DNA from: Burhinus oedicnemus
Taxonomy: Eukaryota > Chordata > Aves > Charadriiformes > Burhinidae
Length of the DNA: 64,000 bases
Direction of reading: 5' to 3'
NCBI GenBank assembly: GCA_008921705.1
Contig: VFFE01009203.1
Location: forward strand, 183,273-247,272
Shown here: positions 13,493 to 27,200 of the stretch, piece after piece
How the letters are laid out: every line of letters starts with the position of its first letter
Numbering within the stretch: position 1 is the stretch's first letter
Made by a program: the position numbers and the translations under genes
Notes under the pieces: model-generated
Told to the model about the DNA's origin: nothing
Seen by the model: the letters and a program-made list of their open reading frames with translations, nothing else
The model's database searches: none

Positions 13493-16400
13493 AGTGAATA
13501 TTCATTCTTTAATCAATTGGTATGTCCTCCAGATATTCTCCACCTTGACTCTGTGGCCAGCCTTAGCTCCACTTAACCATAACCAATAAGATATAAATTG
13601 CATGGGCAGGTACCTGTTTCCTTGGACTTCTCTAAATCCCCTTGCATGTGAGTGTTGCTGTATAATAAATCGTAATAAAGGAATTTTCAGTGAAATATCC
13701 AGCTACACACTGTAATTCAACTAGTTCTCAAAGATCATATTACTCCTCCTACTGCATACATAAAATAGGATTAAACTCTTAGATTTCTTAATATCTAGTG
13801 CCAACCTGCGCAGACTGTGGAGCCTGTTTACTGCTGCTTTATAAAATCTAGTTACAAGAAGTACTTTCAAGGGTGATTTTTGGTGGTTGGAACTGGTGGG
13901 AGCTGCAGCCTCCTGGAACCCCCTGCATCAGCACCTCTTTTTGCAGGACTTTGAAGTTGGTGCTGAATCTTTCCTTTCCACAGCAGCAGCTGCCATGGCC
14001 CTGTCACTTGTCCTTTTACCAAATGGCTTTTACTAATTTACTTCCATTTAGAGGCAGCTCTGTGTTTGATTTCTCCATTCTTCCTACTTCATTGTTTCTT
14101 TTGGGTTTCTCCCAGCCCCCATTCCCATTTACTGAAACCTTCAGTATCGCTTCAGAAACACCCAGGGCCAAACAGAGAGAGACAAAGCCATTAGCTTTTG
14201 GGTAGCAACACAGCATCTCTGGGTGGGGAGATTTCCCCCTGTGAGCCTGAAGTGTCTCTGTAGTAATGAGCGCACTGCCTTTGATCAAATGAAAATCAAA
14301 GTGAAGTGATGCTTCATCTGCTGGAAGACTTCCATCTGCACCCTCCACTGCCCTGTGCCCGAAGTGAGGGAGAAAGCAAGGGCTAGCAACTCTTCCATGA
14401 CACAGCACTTTGCCATGCTGGATGCTGGCAGGCATTTGTAGTGCCTTTTTTAGGCTTCCTCTGCCACCGGCCCTGCTTTCTGAGAGCTCTGGGAAGCGGC
14501 AGCAGGCACGTGGCAGCTCTTCGCTGTGTCTGTTCACTGAGGTTCAGAGCTGAGCAGCTGCCAGGCAGCGAGTGCTCACGGTGCGGAGTAAACCAAAATA
14601 ACAGAGCAAGTCTCATTTGAGGGATGGAGCTTGACAGGCAGAAGGAGGGGAGCTAAGCAAAGCCAAATGTGTTGAATTAGAACCTGGCGATCAGAACCAG
14701 AAGGGAAAGGGTGGTGGGGTTTTGCTCTTGCCTGAAAACCCATGAGTACTATTTCCATCACACTCAAGATAAAGCAGTGGTACTGGAGGCAGGGTGTACA
14801 AAGCTGAAGGTTGTAGCATTTTATTCTTTCTGTTTTTTGTTGTTCTTGTGTTTCATTTTGTTCACGTCTAGAGTCCCTCTAACGTCCTGATATAGCAAAG
14901 TCTGTAGCAGAAACACCTTGACCTTGAGTGAAGCTCTGAAATGACTTGCTGTCTCCTATGCCGTGACCCTTATGAGGAGGAGTGGGAGGAAATTTGGCAT
15001 GGCATAAATGTAACTTCTATCTGTGTGCCCCTGGGGACCCCTGCCTGGACACTGGGACAAGGGAGTCCCTTATGTGTTCATTCACATTGTCAGCAATTGT
15101 ACCCTCTCTCAAACGATGCACTTCCAGTTCAGACTCAATAAGAAAGCCATCAAATGCCTCATGTTCAGTGACTACTAACTCAACAGACAACTGTTGCCCG
15201 CAGTGTTGATCTTATGTTTAAGGCTAATAGAAGCCCAGGACAGGTGCATGCCTGGGTTTCCTTGTGGACAGGTACTGCCAGGAATGGAAGGGACTGATGT
15301 GATAACATTTCTCTAATGGCAGAACAGCAGAGAAACCAAAGGACAGAGCAATGATATCAAGAGAAGCAGTAGGAGCTGACCTTAAAGAGAGGAAGCTTCT
15401 GGGTGAAGAGCTGGGAGCTGCCAGCATAAAGACTTTATCCCTCACTAACTGAATTGAGGCTGGGCTCCTGGGGGGACGGGAGCCAGGCTGCCTACAGCCG
15501 GCACAGCCCTGCTCCCCCCACTCCCCTCTTTGCTCCGGCAGTCCTGCTGCTTGTCACCAGCTCTGGAGTTTGTCTGAACCTGCTCTGACCCACTTCCATC
15601 ACTCTGCAGTTGCTGCTTGGTTGCAGCTCCTGGAAAGCTTCTTGAACAGGGACTTCAGAAGCTGTGTCTGCTGAAGTATTTCAAATGACAGTTTTTAACC
15701 AATTCTTCTTTAGCCCCACTGTTTGTTGGCTAAGGTACATCTCAAAGCAGCAGATAATCTTCATGTGCCAGCTCAATTTTACTTTCGTGCTGCAGGCTCA
15801 CTTTTATAGCAGGTAAATGCTTTAAAACCATTACAGCAAGGAGAGTTTTTAAATCACAAGGATTGGCAAGTCAAAGTCCGTGCTGCATCTAAAAATTGGT
15901 TTTGTTTTGCTTGTAGAGATTACTGTACCTTCAAGTGACAGATGGGAATGTGAAAACTTTCTATCATCCTTGAAGATTCAGACGGGCTAATAGAGAAAAA
16001 TCGTGAAAGGAAAAATCATCATTAAAATGGTCTTGAAAGGGATGACTTCCAAATTATTGTCTGTCAGCTTCTCCAGATGGCCTGAATATCTGTCAGATGA
16101 GCAGTATTCATTAGAAATGCCTAGCAAAAAAAAAATAAAAAAAAAAAAGGCAAGGTTTCTTTTTGGTCAGGTCTGAAAATGAAAGGGGAAAAAGTAGAAG
16201 ATGGAGGGAAAGAAATGAGGAAGGTATTTTGAAGAAGATTTTTCTCACTAAAAAGTGACTGTACAAAAGGCAGCATTTGATTCTGGTTTTATTTTCTCTC
16301 TGCAGTACATATATCAAGCCTGACACATTCCTTTTATTTTTCTTGGTGGAAATACAGATTGGATTTTCACAATGACACTGGGGTCCTTCCTGCTTGAGAG

Positions 16401-19400
16401 GCTTCCCAGGCACCCCCTCCGCTACAGCGGTGCAGACCCTCTCTAACTGCTGGCCAAGGGGGCCCTTTATGGTGCCCGGGCAGTCTCTTTCACTGCATTC
16501 ATAGGGTATAACTGTGACTGGAGCTGAAGATGTACAAAAAAGGAATATAATTTCCAGTGCCTATGTAGAAGGCTCTTAAAAAGCCCATAATCAAGGAAAG
16601 CCACCATTGGTTTAGTTCCCATTTGAAAATGCATTTTATAGCAGCAAGCCTCTGAGGCTGAATCCAAAGCCAAGTGCCTCATTGTCGTGGTTTAGGCCAG
16701 GACGCTCATTTACTGCCATCACTACCTCTCTTTATTGATCAAACTGATGGCTTTCTCCATCAGATGTATCTGAATTGTGTGCTTAGGTTTACCCTATGCA
16801 AGGGAGAAGGAAGGACACTGGGGATGGTTTGGCTCTATTGAACAGGGTTTTGAGGATGCAGTGATCAAACGGGCTGACAACAAAACAAGGGTGAGCCATA
16901 TAGCAATCAGGGGCACACTGTGACCTCAACAAATGAAAGGAAGAGCTGAGTCTGTAAAACAGGACTTGCTAGCTATAAACTGTCAGGACAGTTACAGACA
17001 ATTAATTTATGGTGTGATGTCTACATGGGTTACTTAAAGCACCTCAGATATTTGGGTGGAGGCTCCCATTAAAGCCACAGCAGCAGTCTGAGGACCACCC
17101 ACCACAGGGATTTGCAAGCTTCTGGTTTTATGCATTGACTTTTGCCAATTGATCTTGGTCTTCCTGAATGCAGTCATTTTGCCCACGGCAAAATCTGGTT
17201 AATGTCTCTTGGTTTATTAATCCTTCTGTATTTATTGTTTGAGACTTGCCTATATCCAAGCTATTCTTGGAGATATTAATAGCGGTTAATATTTTACCTC
17301 TTGGAGTAAGCTGATTGCTTCATGCCACAAATCATATCTTTATCACTTCAAAGATGAAACCTAGATCTGTGCCAAGCCACTAATGTAATTACTGCCCCTT
17401 CCCTGCCACCCTCCTGCTCAGCAGCATCCACCATATGCAGAACCTGCTATATGCAATTATTTTCAATCACAAGCTTCACTCCAGACAGACAAGATCATCT
17501 TTCAAGTGCTAAGTGTTATTAAAATATGATCACGCATTATACCCGCAGCAAGAGTGACAGGGAAGGCAGTCTGGGATGCACAAGGATTACTCTGGGTAGT
17601 TTACTATTGGGGCGTCCACCCTCTGACCCCCTGGTTTTCAGTTTTGCAACTTGCAGGTCTGGGTAGCTCCTCACTTAGCACATAGGCTGGGTTTACCTCA
17701 CTTTTTTAAGGTATCCAGCTCTCTGCATGTACTACACAAAGAGCCTAGTGGCTTAATGGGACCCTGTTAAATATTGAAGCCAAGCACTTAATTCCAGCTT
17801 TGCGATGCCGAAACTGGCTGGAGTTGTCAGCCCCGTGGCTCTCTCCCACGTGCCTCACTAGCGCATTGAGCCAGCCGCAGCACTTGCAACAGCAGTCTTT
17901 CGTGGATCAGGGCAAGGAGCCCATTTCATTCCCGAATGCAAAACTGCTCCAGAAGAGCTGGTCTCTGACAGTGCCAACACCTCTGCTGGTGCACGGCACA
18001 TCATCCAAAACAGCAGCCAAGTGCCACCAGCGCCTCTGCTGCCAGCTGGCCTCGTCCCACTGACCAGCTCCCTCGCACCTCAGTGCTGCAGCCCCTTTTG
18101 TGAAGCTGCCGCTTACGGACCTGCATGCTTCCTTCCCCTTCCTATTTCTTTTAATGACTGTACTGCATAATGCAAGATGACAGATGAAGGTAATTACAGC
18201 ATGGTGGTTGGGGTTTTTTTTGTTACTTTCTTGAGAAATGTTATAGGCATCCTAAGCATTTTAAGCAGCTGTAAAGATGGGTGTGGTGTCTGGGTAGCAT
18301 AGCTGGCTAAATACAGTAGCTATAGGGCAGGCCAGGATGTGACTTTTGAGCTAAACCAGTAACTGCTCTCTACCGAAGCTGCAAAATTAGCTTAAGGATT
18401 TCCGTTGGGGTTGCAGCCCTTGGATTTAACTTAGATCTTTAAATGGAGGTTGCAGCTGTTCAGCAGGATCTGTATTTCTCTGTGATTAAACAAATCGGCT
18501 ATGAGCATGTACAAATTATTAGCAGCAATAGTGTGCTTTTGCAGGGTCTGATCCACGCTGTTACTTCCTTATAAAGAGGGATGGATTGACTTGAAGGGAA
18601 GGAGGGGCTGAGGGGCTTTTTTCCAAGTCCAATTAACACCATGGGCTTTGAGGCACACACCCCACTTTTAATGCATAAAATAAGGGAGCTGAAATGCCAG
18701 TCCACACCTTCACTGTCCACGCAGACCGTGGTGGTACCAGCCCTGTGGCAGTCATGCAAAATCCTGCTGAAAGCAATGGGACAGATCCAGCAGCGTTACA
18801 TGTACATGTATACATACTTCAGGGCATAAAGTAAAACTTGTGAAATGTTTTCGTACTGACTAGCGGGCTCTAAGTCTTTGAGGAAATCTTACACTGAAGG
18901 TAGGTCCCTGAGTTTGGCTCCCACCTTGCCTGCAAGAAGTACCAGGGAACACAACTGCTTTGTCAATAGACCTAAATCCACAACAGGCACGTACACACCA
19001 CTACAAGGGAAACATCTGAAGGTGAATCAAAACCAGCTGAAAACCAGGGATATCAAAGGAGATGTCAAAACAACAGCTTGAAGACTTGTGGCCAGTTGGT
19101 ACCTGTGACAAAATTGGTATTTATAGGCATAAGCCTTTTTGCCATGTGGGAAAACAGCCTCGTGCTCCTGGCAGCCCCCTTGGTCTCTGGCAGGTTTTGT
19201 GTTCACCAAACAGAGCGTGTGAGCTTGCCCGTGGCTTTATGCCCTGTCCTTCACATGTAAACATGCTGCCACTCGTGCTTCGGGGCCATGTGGCTGCACT
19301 GGAGTTAGGTGGCAGTTTCACCTCATCATCACAGTCAACACAGGCTGTGAGCAGAAAAGAAGTTGCAGTGCTCGATGGCTGGTACTCCACAAACCAAACC

Positions 19401-21821
19401 CAGCAGGGATAAAGCCCATCCCCGGCTGGAGAGCCAGCTGTCGCTGGGGTAGGGAGGTTTTCCAACATAGCACACTAGTTTGCCCTTACTGGGTTTATTC
19501 GTTTCTGGGAGGCACAGCGAATGGTGAGGCTCAGCGGTGGCTGCTGTGAGCTGGTTATTAGACAGTGTGGACTGGCTTTAATGGCAAATATCCTTCTTTG
19601 GAGCAATTTAACGGTATATTGGGTTGCTAAGGAATTTTTGACTGTATCACCAGGATTTTTGTTTAAGGAAGGTCCTGATTCTACTCTCCCAGGATGTTCT
19701 CACCTGTTCCCCAATTAAATTTCTCTAGATTTATGTGAGCCGATCAGAGAGCAGGACTAGACATTATGTCTCTGCCTAAGCAAGCCTTATGTTTGAAGGT
19801 ATTTACCCTGTGAAACATATATCAGAATTTTGTGGTTTTGTGATAGAAACAAGGAAATCTATGATTATTTTTAATAGTAATTATTCTTATTCATACATAA
19901 TAATTTCAATTTAACCCAAAGTTAGAGGTTGAGGCTTAATCCAGGTCAAGGCACATTTGTGTGAGGTATTTTAAAAACCCAGAGTAAATGACACAGCCTG
20001 ACCCCCAGAATTTATTTTGACTGAAACTGGGCTTTGGAGTTACAGAGATGGATGTACATAAATGGGAAAAAGGGTGTGATAGGGGGGTGAAGAGGTCTTG
20101 CTAAGGAAGGAAGTAAGTCGCCAAGGCTTGTGGCCACTGTATCCAGCACAGCATCGGAGGCAGAAAGAGTGAACAGGTACACAGTGTTTGGAAGAGGATG
20201 AGCTGTGTTTGGAGGGTGGCGGTGAAAAGTGCTGCGAGCGATATTCGTGGGAAAAAACCCAAACAACAACCTGTTACTGCAACAAAACCTAAAGGGAGCT
20301 GAAAACAAACAGCCCTCTGTGAATGCGATGGGCGCTAGGCACTTGCCACCTGAGGAGAGTAATTGGCAAGTGCTGAGTAAGAGCTTGTTCTGGGTTTGGA
20401 GGGGCAGCATTGTTATGCTAATAGTCCTTTCACTTGCCTGCAGTGCTGCTGTTGTGTTCTCCTGGAAGAACTGGGTAGGAGGCTTTCCCAGGACCTATTT
20501 GTGAGGAAGGGCTGGCTGCTGTTTCAGCTGGTCCAACGCAGGCGGCTGCAAGCCTGCCTTCCCTCCTGCCCCCTGCAGGTATCTCCCTGCCCCAGGCAGT
20601 GGAGCCCTTTGAGCATTTGCGAGGTCTCCCAGAGAGTCTGTTCAAGGACGCGAGTTGATTGAAACCAGCCCAGCCGGGGTGGTTCATTTTTGGCCAGAGC
20701 AGCTTCTGGGCTGTGGTCCGCCTGGGCTGGCACCAGGTGGGTCACGGGCATCACGGCCTGTGTGGGAAGGGGTCAGGACCACAGCAGCACTGCCCTAGGC
20801 TGCCGTGGTGCACTGGTCTGTGAGGCTCTGCCTGGCATCTGGGTGCTCTTCTGCCCTTCCCTAGCGACTCTCATCATCAGTGGTGATGTTTCTCCTTGTC
20901 CCATTGGGTCCTGCCCGTTCCTAGCACATCAGCCATGCTGTCAGCGCTTCACAGTGCCCTTCTTGGTTTAACAATTCAAGAGAGAATCAGCCTTTTTTTC
21001 TGAGAGTCTTAAGCTGTCTTTAACAAATGTAGACCCAGTTTTGGCCTAAGTTCTCTTGTCTGAGAAACATGCTTTCTGAGAATTTAATTAGAAGCGACTC
21101 TCATTTACATGGATTCTACCAGCTGCTGTTGGCTCTGCGGCCCTGGGGAAAAAAATCAGATGATACTGTGAAAGCCATTAGCGAGGACATTAGAAGCAAC
21201 CATATCCAGGTCAGGCAAAGTTCTGAAAATACCTAGCATTCATGTGTCCTTAATTGCTTTTCTCCCTTAACAGCTGTTGGGTGAACGTACCATCTGAGAG
21301 GGGGCTGCCTCAGGGATTTCTTTTCTATTATGTGATGTAGATATGGAGAGAGGAGCAGGCAGTGACTGTTCGACAAGGAAAGGAAGAAGTAAGCTTGAGT
21401 AGCAAGAAGAAATTTGAATTTAGTGGAGGAAGATCTAAGGAGCTAATATTGGGCCCTAAACAGGGGCAGATGTGCTTGGAGGAGCAGCAAAGGAGTTTCT
21501 GACCTACTTTGCTACCCGCTAAGGTGCTAAGAGAAAGGTGGGATACCACTTCTGGACTTTAGTGCCTTGTTCAGGTGTGTCTGAGCAAGTCAAGAACATA
21601 ATAAGGTGATTTCTGTGTACTACGGGAGTGTCAGAAATATGAGAAGCTTAGGCATCTTGAGGATGGAGACAGCATAAATGCACAGCAAGCTGCAGGCCCT
21701 GGGTCAGAATCACTCTTAGGACTCCTGTTAGTCTGCTGTGACCTCCACAGTGCCTCTCTCACCACACCCAGGGCTTGCTGCACTAGGAGTGTGACAGCAG
21801 AAGTGCTTTGCCAGGGAGCAC
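13493..21821. other. Non-coding intronic DNA
   Basis: No exon recognised. The GC-richer islands around 14.3-14.6, 15.4-15.6, 17.8-18.1 and 20.5-20.9 kb produce long chance frames on both strands (for example 173 codons at 14016-14537, minus) with no domain or codon-use support. An A-rich tract lies at 16125-16148. A short match to the terminus of the local LTR family lies at 16683 and is reported under findings. Confidence 0.55.
16125..16148. repeat. A-rich homopolymer tract
   Basis: Run of A interrupted by a single T. No adjacent retroposon body was recognised. Confidence 0.8.
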
Positions 21822-21955
21822 CTTGTCCTTATTGTCGAGAGAGGAAAAGCGAGGTGGTATGAGGTCAAGGGACTTGCCCAAAGTCAGCCAGTGGCAGCTG
21901 TAGAGCTTGAAACCTTGTCCCAGTCCTGTGCTCTGCCTAACAGCTAAAAGGCACC
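21822..21955 (+). mobile_element. MIR-type SINE fragment
   Basis: The conserved MIR core and 3' half are recognisable: 'gaggtcaagggacttgccca', then 'aagtcagcc', 'agtggcag' and 'cccagtcctgtgctctgcct', in the order of the MIR consensus (dual 'acttgcccaaggtcaca' and 'gctctaaccac' blocks). The copy is diverged, as expected for an element older than the bird-mammal split. MIR cores are sometimes co-opted as regulatory DNA; nothing here shows that directly. Confidence 0.75.
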
Positions 21956-22885
21956 ACTGCAAACCCACACTGCAGACTTTTTGAGGACTAGCTTTCCTTT
22001 ACAGCCTATGAACTATCAGGCGTGCCCAGCCTGCTCTCTACATAGTGAGTCGTTTCCAGTCTTGCAAATAAGATCTGACACAAAGGAGGAAACATTTAAA
22101 TGCTGTAGCATACATTGAAATGTTCTCTCTAGGCTGTCCGTGTAAGAAGCTTTGCCAGATACACCCGCTTTTTGGCAGCTGCTGCAGTGACAGCTGAGAA
22201 TGCAATATGACAAAAATGCCACTTCTGCAAAATAATCATGGCCCATTGGGTGATTCCCAGCAAGATCTTGTGAAGGGAAAGACTTAGCCAAAACACATCT
22301 GTTTGGGGCAGCATGAGGGCTGGAGAAAGCAAAGCACGTTGTGAATGTTAAGCCAAGTGTGATAATAAGTAAATGGCTCAAGAGCTCAGTTGTTTTAGCT
22401 GAAACTATTTGAGAAACCTTTGTGGAGTGTGTACCTGTGGTTTGAATTGATCAGGTGACATGAAACCATTCGTTCCTGGCTTTTGAAAGGGTGAAAAACA
22501 AAGGAAAATGACAACAGATTAGCACAACTGTCAGTTTGCTTTTCCTGCTAGAACTTTGATAGACCGTGGTTGATTGTTTTAATTAATCAGAAGCAATCAG
22601 CTTGTAAATGCTGTGATTAACACAGCTTCTGTTTAAGCCCATGTTGAGTTTTCTAAACAGTATATGTAGCAGTTCTGCAGAGTAGAAGGATAGTCTAAAA
22701 GCTCTCAGGTAGAAGCTCCAGAAGCTGGGAATGACTTCTGGTAATGAACTGCGAAAGCTGCCTCCAACTGTAAAACAGCATAGCAGAATGCAGCAGTAGA
22801 AGTCCAAATGAATTTCTACTGTTTTTAGAAAAAGAAGAGATTTATTTTATTTTTTTTTGTCTGAGATTCCCAAATGGCAATTTGA

Positions 22886-23314
<429 letters not shown>

Positions 23315-23839
23315 TAAAACATCAGATTTAACAGTCTCGCAATATGGTAGCTAACACTCCTGGAGATCTTGACAGGGTAGGCAGAGGCATCACAGCACAG
23401 GTGAGAGTAATTCACAATGAGTGCAATTAGCTGTCTTTGAAGTCTGGCATGTTTATGGCCTTCTAACCCAAGCCTCAAGAGTATGGTTTTGGTTACTGTC
23501 CTGGTTTGAGGTAAAACAGGACCAATTTTGTTCAGTAACTTTACTTTTTAGCTAGGCCTCTTCTAACTGCTGAAATTAACAGCATGTTGTGCAGAAAACT
23601 GTTTGCTCTCAGAGTGATAAGACCCATGTTTATAGCTGATGCCAAGGAATGGGATGCAGAGAGGCTCTTGCTTATCCTTATTGCTATAACAACCAAGGCC
23701 AGCCAACTTTGTTACTTGCCCCGTTGGAGGGTCGGAAGCGGAAAAGTGTAGAGGGGTCACACCTGCAGGGAGGAGCGGACAGGACAGGTGACCCAAAACT
23801 GACCAACAGGGTATTCCATCCCATCTGCCTCATGCTCAG

Positions 23840-23846
23840 TATAAAA
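23840..23846 (+). promoter_or_regulatory. LTR TATA box
   Basis: TATAAAA about 344 bp into the LTR and 251 bp before its polyadenylation signal, a normal U3/R arrangement. If active it would drive transcription in the same direction as the host gene. Confidence 0.65.
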
Positions 23847-24090
23847 GCTGAGGGATCAAAGAGTCAGCTCTCTTTCTTCAATGGCCGGCGTCCTGGGAGG
23901 ACTCTGTCTCTGCGTCTGCCTTTGATCCCGATCCTGAATCCAGATCCGGAATCCAGTTCCCGTCCATCACTGAGTCCACACTGGGACTTTCCCAGTGCTT
24001 CCTGGTGACGTGATTGTCATCCTGGGAGCTTGATACGGTTTTGTATATATTTCATTGTTTTTCTTTTTATTATTTTATTATCAATATTTC

Positions 24091-24096
24091 ATTAAA
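24091..24096 (+). terminator. LTR polyadenylation signal
   Basis: ATTAAA followed 30 bp later by the GT- and T-rich 'gtctgtctttttcttgcc'. It could cause premature polyadenylation of the host pre-mRNA because the LTR is in the sense direction inside the intron. Function is inferred from position only. Confidence 0.55.
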
Positions 24097-24219
24097 GTAG
24101 TTTAGTTCCTTCTAAACTCTTAAGTCTGTCTTTTTCTTGCCTCTCAAGTGGAGCAAGAGAGAGAGAGCATCTGTCATTCCACCGGATTGGGCCAATGTGG
24201 CCTAAACCACGACAGTTAC

Positions 24220-27200
24220 TCACATCCTTGGGAAGCTGGTAAATAACACTTGCTCCCGATGTCAGCCTTTTCCCCAACAAGCTGCTGGTCATAATGGTGA
24301 TGTCTGCACTGAGTGCTGAACGAGAGCCAGGGATGCGGCCAAGCCAGGCTCACACCCATGCAGCACAGGGTGAGCCAGCTCTAGAGAGCTCATCAAGCTG
24401 ATAGAAAACAAGGGCCCAGCAGGGAGCTAAGGATTAAGCAATGTGGATAATCAGGATCTGATGGTTACGTGCATATCCAGGTCCTTGCTTAGCTAGAAGG
24501 ATTGATGCAGCTGCCGATACCGTACTCTATAATTCTCTTTGTTCCTGTGTCACTTGAGGAAGAGAGGGGTCTGCAGTCTTCCTGAAGGAGCAGGAGAGAC
24601 TGAGCACCCCGACTGTCCCTAGGCTTGGCAGCTCCCACTCCCAAGCACAGGCACACAGTTCCCCGTTTCCAGCCCCTGCAAGCTAAACCTTACCGTTCGT
24701 GTTAAACTCTTTCCATAGCTGCATGTGCAGGGCTTGTGGTAGCCTGGCAGTAATCCCAGTGCAAAGAACAGTGGACAAAAATGGTCTCCAGGTTAAACAC
24801 AAACCTGCTGCATTATCTTTTAATTTTACACTGATATTTCTGTCGGGCTTCAGGAGTGAGGAGTTTTGTTTCCATCTCAGAGATGTTTCTTCTGAAGTTA
24901 TGCAAATGAATTGAGGTTGAAAGGTAAAAAAATACTGCTTAGAGAGAGATGTTCCAGGTCACACTCCCTTACGCTTGTGGTGTTTTGGAGTGCATTTGAT
25001 CTGGCATGGGACCAGAAATCCATATTACCAGTATCAGCACCCATCTCTACCGCTGCCACTGATGTTGTTAGCAGCAGCCACTAATGGTGTTGCCCAGGGG
25101 ACATATAGCATGCTCTAGAAGCTTTACCTTGTTATTCTGAACACTAATATCCTTCTGCGCTATCGGTACCCTCACTGGTGCGTGCCGGTGCCTGCTCTTT
25201 CACACCAAGCATGTGAGTAGCTCTGCTCTGCGATTCCTGATGTGTCTCTTGACAGCGTGCTGGTTCCCAGGCTTCAGTCGCTGCTCTCCCCAGAGTGCAG
25301 AAAAGTGTTACCTTTCCAGGTTATTTCTCTGCAAACCCACAAGGTGGGTTTTGTGCCCGTCTGAGCTCCTTGAAGACAGCACTTAAGCAGTTACAAACTG
25401 TGACCTTAAACACAGTCGTGCCCACAATCAGAGCAGAGTCTCTGTGACCACCTTTGCCGTCTCAGTCTTGACTCATGAGTCAGATATTTGCATAAATTGA
25501 ATCACTCTGCCATTAAAGTCAGTGAAGAAACCCATGTGAAAGATTTCAGCTGACAGCTTTCCTTCCAGGTGCGCATAAGGACCATGAGATATATTACATT
25601 AACTGTGAAGGCATGTACTCTTACTGTATTTTCTGCACGTGGAGCATGCAGGGCATGTGTTACGCATTCCTAGACTTGACGGGAACGCTGGTCTCACCGA
25701 TCGGCTGCAATCGTATGTTAACACATTCATTAACAGATTATAATGACAGCTGAAATTTGCTGTAGTGATTTCCACCAGGCAGCTCTGCCATTAAACATCT
25801 CTTTTCCACATACATTGGCAGTGAATTTAAACGCTTGGCTAAGATTTTTTTTTACTTAATGTCAGTGCCTGGTTGATGCCATGTTAGCAAAGTCATCTGT
25901 AAAGAAAAGGTACTGTCCCAGGGCCGTTTAATAACCACACTGCTCGTCATCTTTCATAAATACCTCTTGGTTGGTGATAACCCAGACCCGTTAGTCTTTT
26001 CTGAATCATTAGAGACTGGCTTACTCATTATAGCCTACAGGCCAAAAATGATGTTTCAAAGACTTAATCTCACTAAGTCTCAAGACAAATTTAAGTAATT
26101 ATTGCTTTCATTTGAATATTTAATTTGATTAAGCCGCAATGATATGCTTTCTCTTCCTGAGTCTGTGAAATGAGTTATCTCAAGAACCACATATATACAC
26201 ACTGCATTCAAAATCTGCCCTTAGAAAAGCTGAGCTGCCACGAGTCCTGCACTGGTTTGCTGATGGGAGAAATGGTGGTGGTGGTGGGAGTGCTGGTCCT
26301 GCACCTCCTGCTGCTGTGGGTGCTAGGGGGGATGGTGCTGAGAGTCTAATTCAGCACATGTGGTTGCTCTCAAAGAAGGTGTTCAAAGGGATGCTGATGA
26401 GCAGACAGCATTCAGCCTCCCCCTCGAGCACGGCAGAGCAAGTGTTGCAGCTTGGCCCACAGGGAACGTGTCTGAGTGGCTAGGAAAGGAGGGTCAAAGC
26501 ACACCAGGTTTGAGCACAGAGCCAGCAAAGGTGGAGGTTCAGTGGTGAGTGCGATTCACTCTGGACTTGCAAAAAGTGAGGCGAAAAAATGGTTGAGATT
26601 GGAGGTAGAAAAAATAATCCAGGAGCTGCAATCTACATTATAGGAAGATGAGAAAGACAAGAGGCAGGTGCAGAGGAGGGACTGCAAGAACTCACTTGAG
26701 AAGCAGCTGAATTGTGCACTGTGTAATGTGATGTTAACCAGAAATATTCCAGAATTAGCAATTAAATGAAAATTTTTGCTTTACCAAAACAAGACAAACC
26801 CGCAACCCCCGTAACATGCTTGTAACTAGATAGAATAAATAAATAGCAATGCTAAGAGCCCATAAAAAAGCCTAATCCTTAGTGGGTGTGCTAGATAAGA
26901 AGTGCTTCTTCACGTCTTCAGGCACTCTGAAAAAGCATTAGACTAATAGGCACTCCAAATAGTGCTGAGATAGCCCATATTGTGATGAGGGGACCCCCTC
27001 CCTCCACCCCCGCCAAACATGAACATTTCTGTGTATGTTCCAAAACGATATTTAAAAAAGCTGCAGGAAAAATAACCATGCCTATAATTTACGTATAAGT
27101 GGATTTAGGTATTCTTTTCTAGAAAACATGAGCTGACATTGTGAAATGACCAGCAGTTTGCTGCTCTCTTTAAAATTGGATATTTATTTGGTTTTTATTA

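Larger units (their letters stand above)
23497..24214 (+). mobile_element. Solo LTR of an endogenous retrovirus (ERVL-like)
   Basis: A 718 bp LTR with TGTCCTGGTTT at its 5' end and CTAAACCACGACA at its 3' end, which form an imperfect inverted terminal repeat, and GTTAC duplications on both sides. Internal LTR landmarks are in order: a TATA box at 23840 within 'cagtataaaagctgaggg', a long AT-rich R/U5 boundary zone, and an ATTAAA polyadenylation signal at 24091 followed by a GT/T-rich stretch. There is no primer-binding site, gag, pol or env beside it, so the provirus was lost by LTR-LTR recombination. It lies in the sense orientation of the host gene, 430 bp beyond the exon donor. The class is inferred from duplication length and termini; a database match would settle it. 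Confidence 0.93.
23492..24219. repeat. 5-bp target-site duplication of the solo LTR
   Basis: GTTAC occurs immediately before the LTR (23492-23496) and immediately after it (24215-24219). An exact 5-bp duplication at TG...CA boundaries is the footprint of integrase-mediated insertion. Five bases is the usual length for ERVL-type elements, whereas class II avian retroviruses normally make six. Confidence 0.93.

Noticed and set aside
14016..14537. 173-codon minus-strand frame in a GC-richer island
   Set aside because: It overlaps an unrelated + strand frame, has no family resemblance, and long chance frames are expected where GC is higher.
18797..18810. Perfect 14-bp palindrome TACATGTACATGTA
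   Set aside because: Short alternating low-complexity palindromes are common in AT-rich vertebrate DNA and nothing around it suggests a function.
25566..25754. Open stretch of about 60 codons with many cysteines and tyrosines
   Set aside because: No convincing acceptor/donor pair and no known family; length is within chance.
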